Source of the DNA: an uncultured Clostridia bacterium
Lineage (GTDB): Bacteria; Bacillota; Clostridia; Oscillospirales; Acutalibacteraceae
NCBI GenBank assembly: GCA_937919155.1
Contig: CALFPM010000015.1
Coordinates: 1-13,837, forward strand
DNA: 13,837 nt
Reading direction: 5' to 3'
In this document: piece after piece, positions 6,276 through 11,552 of the stretch
How positions within the stretch are numbered: position 1 is the first letter of the stretch
How the letters are laid out: each line of letters starts with the position of its first letter
Made by a program: the position numbers and the translations under genes
The notes under the pieces: model-generated
What the model was told of the DNA's origin: nothing
Databases searched by the model: none
Seen by the model: the letters and a program-made list of their open reading frames with translations, nothing else

Positions 6276-8453
6276 TTATATTTCAAAATGATTTTTGCCT
6301 GCGGTGAGGGTGTAATATTTGCCGCCGAAAATGAACTCTGCAGGCTGATTTTCGGGGATTTCGATGTCAAAAGCAACGGAATCCCCCTTTTTCTTGTATG
6401 CAACTGCAACTTTGCCCGAGTTAAGCGTTCTGTGACCCTCAATGCGATTGATGTTATCAACAATCACAGGTGAAATGATGATTTCCGAATAGCCTGCGCA
6501 GCCGTCTTTTGCACGGATGCCGAGCAGATAATCGTAAAGATAAGCCGTCACTGCGCCGAACATGGGATGGTCGTGGGAACGGTCGCGGAGTGATTGCGGC
6601 CAGTATTCCCAGAATGTGGTTGCCCCGAGACGGCGCATTTCCGCAAATGAATGAACGGTTTCGGAAAGAATCAGGTCTGCCGCAAGCTGACCGTCACCGT
6701 GCTCAAAAAGCACTCGCGTGAGAATGTCCGTGCCGAAAATTCCCGTGTCATAACCGCCTCTTCGGCGGTAATCCTCAACCATATTTTTGTAGGTTCTTTC
6801 ATCACCCAGACCGATGTCAAGAGCAAAGGCATTTGCGCCCTGCTGACCGCCGAGGAAGTTGCCGTCCCACTTGTTGAAATATGCGGTCATTATTGCCGCC
6901 TTGCGCTTTTCAATGCGCTTTTCAAACTCGGGGATATCCTCCGTTTTGCCAAGAACTTTTGCAATTTCAATGCAGCGGTAAAGTGATTTTACATAGAAAT
7001 AGTTGTTGATGTAGGGCGCGGGAAGAACAACGGAAACGGGTGTGCACCAGTCGCCGAGGCACCACTGACCCTCTTTGTCCGTAACAACAAGGTCATTCTC
7101 CGAGCGGTATTCAAGATAATCGAAATAGCGCATCATGTTGGGATAACATTCTTCAAGCACGGATGTATCGCCGTAATGCAGATAGAACTGATAAGGCACC
7201 TCAACAATTGCGCATCCCCAGCCGCCGGGTCCGCCGCCTGAGCGGATATACGGTGCGGTGTACTGAACATGACCCGTAATTGTGTCCTGACAGTCGCGGA
7301 TATCGCCTATCCACTTGCGGTAAAAGCTCTTTGCATCAAGAATATTCATTGCGGTGTGGCAGGCAAGCTGACCGTCTCCCGTGTAGCCTCTGCGTTCAAG
7401 GTGGGGGCAGTCCGAGGCAAGTCCCGTGTGCATATTCGTAAGCTGAGTGTTGATATATGTGTCGTGAATCCAGTTGAGAAGTTCGTTGTCCGATTTTAAA
7501 GCGGAGGTAATTTTTACATCCATGTGGATAACCTCAACGCATTCGGGGGTTGCGTTGCCGTAAACCGCAAAATAGCGGAAAGTGTACCAGGTGAAAAGGG
7601 GACGAGCCTGAATTTCAGCGCCGTTACATATGTAGAATTCCCTCTGACCGTGAATGAATTCGGGGTCGATTTCATTGTCGGGAGTTGTTTCTTCACCGCA
7701 GACAAGGCTGATTTTTTCGCCCTTTGCTCCTTTGAGATTCAGCACGGGATAACCGCTGATATTCTGACCGCAGTCATAGACGGTATGGCCGTCACCCGTT
7801 TTGATTTTCTTCGGCTCAACGGTGCGGATAACTCTGTCGGGAGGGCAGTTGGTGAATAGATATTCGGTATCAAGAGGTTTTGCAAGGCTTGCGTTTGACC
7901 AGTTGCCGTCATCATAATCAGCGGAATGAGCATTGACCGTATCGCAGAGAAAATCCTGAGTTTCGGTGCATGTAAAGTGATAATCCTTTACAAAGCTCGG
8001 CGCGATTTTATCGTTTTCGGAAGATACAAAATCAAATCCGCCGTTTTCGTCCTCGCCGAAGATGCGCCAGATTGCCTTTGATTTGCCGTACATACTGTTT
8101 TCCACTTCGCAGGAATACCAACCGCCGCCGAAATGCAGGGTAATCACATTTTCGCCGTCTTTCAGCAGAGGAGTGATGTCATATTCGGGCACATAGATGC
8201 GGTGACCGCTGAGGATTTCGCCTGTGGGGTAATTATCTCTCACCTCGTAGTCCGTGCTTAAGGGGAGAAAGAAATCGTTGCCCACCCTGATACCGTTTAT
8301 ATAACAATGGAAAAAGCCCAGACCGATTGCGCGGAGAGTGGCATTCTTAACGCCGTTTACGGTGAATCTGCCTCTGATGAAAAAGAATTCATCGTTGCCG
8401 TAATTCTCGGGGCCGAGCCATTTTGCCGATGAGAAAATTTCCTGCATTTTCAT
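6276..8453 (-). CDS. GH78-type alpha-L-rhamnosidase
   Basis: The 725-residue product is predicted to be an inverting enzyme that removes terminal alpha-L-rhamnose, for example from rhamnogalacturonan fragments or plant glycosides. Residues about 10-310 are the beta-sandwich N-terminal domains, and about 315-645 the (alpha/alpha)6 barrel. The barrel carries DCPHLERRGYTGD at 348-360, which supplies the conserved Asp348, general acid Glu353 and Asp360. The motif TTFWEYW holds Glu616, the likely general base, followed by SHDHPMFG. A C-terminal beta domain ends the chain. Many GH78 members have Arg where Leu352 stands. There is no signal peptide, so it is probably cytoplasmic. The ATG at 8453 has AGAAGG 7 bases upstream; the frame extends upstream to 8594, but that would cover the divergent promoters and the start of the phosphatase gene. 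It is a single-gene unit. Confidence 0.9.
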   Translation of the reverse strand: MKMQEIFSSAKWLGPENYGNDEFFFIRGRFTVNGVKNATLRAIGLGFFHCYINGIRVGNDFFLPLSTDYEVRDNYPTGEILSGHRIYVPEYDITPLLKDGENVITLHFGGGWYSCEVENSMYGKSKAIWRIFGEDENGGFDFVSSENDKIAPSFVKDYHFTCTETQDFLCDTVNAHSADYDDGNWSNASLAKPLDTEYLFTNCPPDRVIRTVEPKKIKTGDGHTVYDCGQNISGYPVLNLKGAKGEKISLVCGEETTPDNEIDPEFIHGQREFYICNGAEIQARPLFTWYTFRYFAVYGNATPECVEVIHMDVKITSALKSDNELLNWIHDTYINTQLTNMHTGLASDCPHLERRGYTGDGQLACHTAMNILDAKSFYRKWIGDIRDCQDTITGHVQYTAPYIRSGGGPGGWGCAIVEVPYQFYLHYGDTSVLEECYPNMMRYFDYLEYRSENDLVVTDKEGQWCLGDWCTPVSVVLPAPYINNYFYVKSLYRCIEIAKVLGKTEDIPEFEKRIEKRKAAIMTAYFNKWDGNFLGGQQGANAFALDIGLGDERTYKNMVEDYRRRGGYDTGIFGTDILTRVLFEHGDGQLAADLILSETVHSFAEMRRLGATTFWEYWPQSLRDRSHDHPMFGAVTAYLYDYLLGIRAKDGCAGYSEIIISPVIVDNINRIEGHRTLNSGKVAVAYKKKGDSVAFDIEIPENQPAEFIFGGKYYTLTAGKNHFEI

Positions 8454-8460
8454 AACAAAA

Positions 8461-8466
8461 CCTTCT
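8461..8466 (-). promoter_or_regulatory. Ribosome binding site fixing the rhamnosidase start
   Basis: On the minus strand AGAAGG (8461-8466) lies 7 bases before the ATG at 8453. The longer possible start at 8594 would translate through both promoters in this gap, so this site decides the start. Confidence 0.7.
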
Positions 8467-8487
8467 TTCGGGAAGTTTATGTTTATC

Positions 8488-8516
8488 ATAGTATCATATC
8501 CTTGACCGCTTGACAA
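8488..8516 (-). promoter_or_regulatory. Promoter of the rhamnosidase gene
   Basis: On the minus strand TTGTCA (8511-8516) and TACTAT (8488-8493) are 17 bases apart, with a TG extension before the -10 box. The -35 box overlaps that of the opposing phosphatase promoter, so the two promoters stand back to back and may compete for polymerase. Confidence 0.5.
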
Positions 8517-8537
8517 GAAGATAAAACATGTTATAAA
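8510..8537 (+). promoter_or_regulatory. Promoter of the phosphatase gene
   Basis: A perfect TTGACA (8510-8515) is followed after 16 bases by TATAAA (8532-8537). A TATAAT at 8546-8551 without a good -35 box is an alternative -10. The start codon of the phosphatase lies about 30 bases beyond. Confidence 0.6.
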
Positions 8538-8567
8538 ATTGTTTATATAATTTAAAAGGAGCTTAAA

Positions 8568-9035
8568 ATGAAAAGAATAATGTTCGTCTGCCACGGCAAT
8601 ATATGCCGCAGCCCCATGGCGGAATTTATAATGAAAGATATTGTGAAGCGCAGAGGAATTGCGGAGGATTTTGTGATTGCCTCAAGTGCAACAAGCACCG
8701 AGGAAATATGGGGAGATATCGGCAACCCCGTCTATCCTCCAGCAAGGGAAGAACTGCTGAGTATAGGCATCTCCTGCGAGGGTAAGCGCGCCGTTCAGCT
8801 GAAGAAAAGCGACTATGATAAATATGACCTTTTCGTGGGTATGGATTCAATGAACATCCGCAATATGTACCGCATTCTGGGCAATGACCCCGAGGGCAAA
8901 ATTCATAAGCTGATGGAATTCACAGACAGGGGCGGCGATGTTGCCGACCCGTGGTATACGGGGAATTTTGATGTTACCCGCCGCAATGTGTGTGAGGGTT
9001 GCGAAGCGTTGCTTGAATATATATTGAACGAATAA
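8568..9035 (+). CDS. Low-molecular-weight protein tyrosine phosphatase
   Basis: The 155-residue protein is a compact cytoplasmic phosphatase of the LMW-PTP (Wzb/YwlE/PtpA) family, which removes phosphate from tyrosine or, in the YwlE branch, from phospho-arginine. The P-loop CHGNICRS starts at residue 8, giving nucleophile Cys8 and phosphate-binding Arg14, and the general acid Asp127 lies in DPWY. Length and residue spacing are typical of the family. AGGAG (8557-8561) lies 6 bases before ATG, downstream of its own TTGACA promoter. It is a monocistronic unit with a terminator shared with the convergent phosphodiesterase gene. No tyrosine kinase or capsule gene lies nearby, so its target cannot be read from the context, and I see no reason to link it to sugar degradation. 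Confidence 0.95.
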   Translation: MKRIMFVCHGNICRSPMAEFIMKDIVKRRGIAEDFVIASSATSTEEIWGDIGNPVYPPAREELLSIGISCEGKRAVQLKKSDYDKYDLFVGMDSMNIRNMYRILGNDPEGKIHKLMEFTDRGGDVADPWYTGNFDVTRRNVCEGCEALLEYILNE

Positions 9036-9040
9036 AAAGA

Positions 9041-9067
9041 GCCGTGTCGGATGACACGGCATTTTTT
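9041..9067. terminator. Bidirectional terminator between phosphatase and phosphodiesterase genes
   Basis: An 8-bp perfect stem (GCCGTGTC at 9041-9048 and GACACGGC at 9053-9060) with a GGAT loop is followed by six T's on the plus strand and preceded by AAAAAGA, which reads as a T-run on the minus strand. Its last bases overlap the stop codon of the phosphodiesterase gene. Confidence 0.88.
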
Positions 9068-9893
9068 ACGGCAATATTTTATTGGTTGTGATGTAATCAA
9101 CGCCTGCCGCGTTGAGGATATCAACAACAAACGGAATGTCAACCGTCCAGGATGCAAGGGTGATTCCCTCTGCCTTTGCCTGATTGATGTAGAAATAATT
9201 CTGAGGAATTCCGAAATTGAAGCCGATTCCCGCATTGTTTTCTTTGACGAATTCCATTGTTTCATCGGTAATTTTATTGGTCAGGTGCCAGAGCTCGATT
9301 TCGCCGTCAAGCTTTCTCATTGCGCTGAGTCTGTCCTCGTCAAAGTCAATGACAATGGCGGTGTCTTCAACCCCTTTTGCTTTTATTATGTCAAGCACGC
9401 TCTGCATATCTTCGGGCGTGCCGCCTTTGATTTCAATCATGGGGCGCATTGAATATTCAAGGCAGATGTCAATGGCTTCTTCAAGGGTGGAAATCCTGAG
9501 GTCGGGGTGATTCTCAATGCCCTTGCCGCCGTCAATTGTCATTTCCTTAAGCTGAGCATAGGTCAGCTTTTCAACCTCGCCCTCGCCGCTCATGGTTCTG
9601 TCTACGGTGTCATCGTGAATCAGCACCCAAACGCCGTCCGCGGTGGGAATGATATCAAACTCGGCGGCGTAGAATCCTGCTTTGCCTGCCTCAATGAGCG
9701 CGGGTGCGGTATTTTCGGGCGCAACTGAGGAAAGTCCTCTGTGGGCGGTAAGATAAAATTCCGTGTCCATGAGTCCCGAAAGGGTAAGATTGGAGCTTAT
9801 TTTTTTTGCGCCGAATCCGACACCAACGGAAATTCCTAAAATAAGTATGATAACCCCAAGGGTAATCAATGCTCTTTTTATTATTTTTTTCAT
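9066..9893 (-). CDS. Membrane-anchored glycerophosphodiester phosphodiesterase
   Basis: The 275-residue protein belongs to the GDPD family, which hydrolyses glycerophosphodiesters to glycerol-3-phosphate and an alcohol. An N-terminal hydrophobic helix at residues about 9-28 should anchor it with the catalytic domain outside. The barrel motifs are all present: AHRG (His51, Arg52), PENT at 59-62, EFD (Glu78, Asp80), HDDTVDRT (His93) and EIKGG (Glu154, Lys156), followed by a C-terminal SWTVD and TTN region typical of the family. The length fits a single-domain bacterial GDPD. ATG at 9893 is preferred to an in-frame GTG at 9902, because GAGG (9902-9905) overlaps that GTG but stands 8 bases ahead of the ATG. 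Likely substrates outside the cell are lipid head groups or teichoic acid fragments; this is inference. It has its own promoter and converges on the phosphatase gene. Confidence 0.93.
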   Translation of the reverse strand: MKKIIKRALITLGVIILILGISVGVGFGAKKISSNLTLSGLMDTEFYLTAHRGLSSVAPENTAPALIEAGKAGFYAAEFDIIPTADGVWVLIHDDTVDRTMSGEGEVEKLTYAQLKEMTIDGGKGIENHPDLRISTLEEAIDICLEYSMRPMIEIKGGTPEDMQSVLDIIKAKGVEDTAIVIDFDEDRLSAMRKLDGEIELWHLTNKITDETMEFVKENNAGIGFNFGIPQNYFYINQAKAEGITLASWTVDIPFVVDILNAAGVDYITTNKILP

Positions 9894-9901
9894 TCTTTTC
9901 A

Positions 9902-9905
9902 CCTC
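9902..9905 (-). promoter_or_regulatory. Ribosome binding site deciding the phosphodiesterase start
   Basis: GAGG on the minus strand overlaps the in-frame GTG at 9902 and so cannot serve it. It is 8 bases upstream of the ATG at 9893. Confidence 0.6.
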
Positions 9906-9911
9906 GGAAAT

Positions 9912-9940
9912 AATATAGCAGAAAATGCAGCTTTATTCAA
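9912..9940 (-). promoter_or_regulatory. Promoter of the phosphodiesterase gene
   Basis: On the minus strand TTGAAT (9935-9940) and TATATT (9912-9917) are 17 bases apart, with a TG extension ahead of the -10 box. Transcription would start around 9905, leaving a leader of only about 12 bases with GAGG at its very 5' end. Confidence 0.55.
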
Positions 9941-9973
9941 GCGATAAATACTTGCGGAAATGATAAAATAGTG

Positions 9974-10002
9974 TGGAAAAATCAATTTGATTATGTTATA
10001 TT
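9974..10002 (+). promoter_or_regulatory. Possible promoter of the operon starting at 10168
   Basis: TGGAAA (9974-9979) and TATATT (9997-10002) are 17 bases apart, with a TG extension before the -10 box. The -35 box is weak. TTGATT (9987-9992) with TACAGT (10010-10015) is a second candidate. Either one would give a leader of roughly 150 bases. Confidence 0.35.
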
Positions 10003-10078
10003 TAATGTATACAGTCTTATGATTAAAAGAATAATTGCAGTTTTTTGTTGTCTGTTACAGACTCGAGATCCTTGATAA

Positions 10079-10142
10079 CCTTTGAGGAGGAAACATCCTC
10101 AAGGGAGTAAAATATTTAATTGTCAGAGGTGTCAATGCCTCC
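10079..10142 (+). promoter_or_regulatory. Structured 5' leader with two hairpins
   Basis: Arms CCTTTGAGGA (10079-10088) and TCCTCAAGGG (10096-10105) can form a 10-bp stem with one G-U pair and a 7-base loop. A second, smaller stem pairs GAGGT (10126-10130) with GCCTC (10137-10141). Neither is followed by a T-run, so these are not ordinary terminators. A GAGGAGG sequence (10084-10090) that resembles a ribosome binding site lies in the first stem, but no usual start codon follows at a proper distance. I do not recognise a known riboswitch; regulation of the downstream operon is inferred. Confidence 0.4.
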
Positions 10143-10167
10143 GAAAATATTGAAAAGGGTGATTTGA

Positions 10168-11547
10168 ATGAAAAAAATTATTTCTCTGATTATATCTTTT
10201 ATTATGCTTTTTCCGTCATATCTTTTCAGCTTTATGCCTTCAAAAACGGACACTCAGTTCGGGATTTCCGGCATTGAAGCAGCTGAGGTTACGGGAATTG
10301 AAAACGGCGTCATAGCCGAAAAAGCGGTTTTTGAATTCAATAATAAGGATTGCGGCTGGTTCAATTATTACGGAGTCAGCTACAAATCCGATGCCCATAT
10401 TAAAGGCATAATCACATATATCATCAGGGGCGCAGAATACAGCGAGGAATTCTTCCTCGAACCCTCGGACGGCACAAAACCCTTTTACAGCTTCATTGAC
10501 GGAGTTCTTGATAAAGTGAAGTCAAATGAGCTTTGCAGAGTGAGTTTTGCTCCTTTGGACAAAGAAACTGCAGTTTTCGAGCTTCTCGGTTTTGATGTTT
10601 TTAACCGCGAGGCGCCCGATGAGAATGTTTATCTTGAAACCGATGAATATAAAATCGGTGTTAATCTGCTCTGGGGTGGCGCGCTTGATTATCTTGAAGA
10701 TACGAATTCCGATGTTCAGGCGGTTAAGGTTGACGGTATAATAAAGGTTGATTCCAATGCATCGGAGAGATACGGCACAAAATCCGTAAATAATAATGTT
10801 AATCTCATTAACCGTCATGATACGGGCAGGCTTGTTCAGCAGTCCTACTACGGCACCTTTGAGTGCGATGCTTATCAGAGCGCCTGGTATATGGATAACA
10901 AGTGGAATTACAACCCTGTTCAGGGCGGCAATCAATATAATGAGAGCAGCAAAATAGTTGACCTTGTTGTGGGTGATGACTTTATCTACATCAAGTGCAG
11001 ACCTCTTGATTGGGCAAAGCCTGCGGAAGATATTACCAGGTCGTATATGGAGGCTACTTACAGCATCTGTGACGGTGCGGTTGAGGTGTCCTGCAGATTC
11101 GTTGATTTTTCGGGTTATCCCGCGTATTACACAACTCAGGAGCTTCCCGCCTTTTACTGCATAGAGCCTTTTAACAGATTCGTTTATTACGGCGGCGATG
11201 CACCCTGGACGGGAGATAAAAATTACTCATATGAGAACGAACTCATTTTCTGGCCTGATGCAGGCTATCCCAATTTTCAGGCAACGGAAAATTGGTCGGC
11301 GTTTATCGGCGAATTTGACGACAGCTTCGGAATCGGCATTTATACGCCTCACCACGACAACTATCTTGCAGGTGTCTTTGACAGGGAAAATACCAGAGAT
11401 AAAGACCCGTCCGTGGCACCGACAACATCATATATTGCGGCGGTGCAGTGGCATAATTTCCAAAGCTATGTTCCGAGTGAATACAAATATTATATTGCAA
11501 CCGGTACGGTTGACGAAATGCGTGAAAGCTTTGATAATCTGAGGTGA
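10168..11547 (+). CDS. Secreted protein of unknown function, probable beta-sandwich carbohydrate-active protein
   Basis: I cannot assign this 459-residue protein to a named family. A signal peptide covers residues about 1-23, so it is exported. Residues about 45-145 are beta-rich with alternating aromatic residues and look like a jelly-roll domain of the carbohydrate-binding kind. From about 155 on, a second, larger beta-rich region is reminiscent of galactose-mutarotase-like super-sandwich domains, but this is only an impression. Notable motifs for searching are LINRHDTGRLVQQSYYG at 213-229, WNYNPVQGGNQYN at 246-258, TQELPAF at 323-329 and IGIYTPHHDNY at 389-399; they contain several polar residues (His217, Asp218, Arg221, Gln224, Gln225) suited to sugar binding or catalysis. 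Start: ATG at 10168 with AAGGGTGA (10155-10162) 5 bases upstream. The stop overlaps the ribosome binding site of the secreted esterase gene that follows, so the two are made together and probably attack the same glycan. Confidence 0.85.
   Translation: MKKIISLIISFIMLFPSYLFSFMPSKTDTQFGISGIEAAEVTGIENGVIAEKAVFEFNNKDCGWFNYYGVSYKSDAHIKGIITYIIRGAEYSEEFFLEPSDGTKPFYSFIDGVLDKVKSNELCRVSFAPLDKETAVFELLGFDVFNREAPDENVYLETDEYKIGVNLLWGGALDYLEDTNSDVQAVKVDGIIKVDSNASERYGTKSVNNNVNLINRHDTGRLVQQSYYGTFECDAYQSAWYMDNKWNYNPVQGGNQYNESSKIVDLVVGDDFIYIKCRPLDWAKPAEDITRSYMEATYSICDGAVEVSCRFVDFSGYPAYYTTQELPAFYCIEPFNRFVYYGGDAPWTGDKNYSYENELIFWPDAGYPNFQATENWSAFIGEFDDSFGIGIYTPHHDNYLAGVFDRENTRDKDPSVAPTTSYIAAVQWHNFQSYVPSEYKYYIATGTVDEMRESFDNLR
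11541..11547 (+). promoter_or_regulatory. Coupled ribosome binding site of the esterase gene
   Basis: GAGGTGA (11541-11547) contains the TGA stop of the upstream gene and lies 5 bases before ATG at 11553. It overlaps an in-frame GTG at 11544, which therefore cannot be the start. The overlap implies translational coupling of the two secreted proteins. Confidence 0.75.
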
Positions 11548-11552
11548 TAAAA

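Noticed and set aside
7394..7411. Leu352 in place of the usual Arg in the rhamnosidase DCPHxE motif, as possible inactivation
   Set aside because: The three acidic residues (348, 353, 360) and Glu616 are all present. The change fits a subfamily difference rather than decay.
8454..8594. In-frame upstream start at 8594 for the rhamnosidase, adding 47 residues
   Set aside because: It would run through both divergent promoters and overlap the phosphatase start codon. The added residues do not resemble a GH78 N-terminus, while ATG at 8453 has a well-spaced AGAAGG.
9894..9902. GTG start at 9902 for the phosphodiesterase
   Set aside because: The only ribosome binding site (GAGG, 9902-9905) overlaps this GTG; it suits the ATG at 9893.
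10079..10105. Hairpin before the 10168 gene as an intrinsic terminator
   Set aside because: It is followed by GAGTAAAATATT, not a T-run, so ordinary intrinsic termination is unlikely.
10522..10935. Minus-strand open frame of 137 codons within the unknown secreted protein gene
   Set aside because: The plus strand has a signal peptide, ribosome binding site and operon context; the minus frame has none of these.
11544..11552. GTG start at 11544 for the secreted esterase
   Set aside because: It lies inside GAGGTGA, the ribosome binding site, which is correctly placed for the ATG at 11553.
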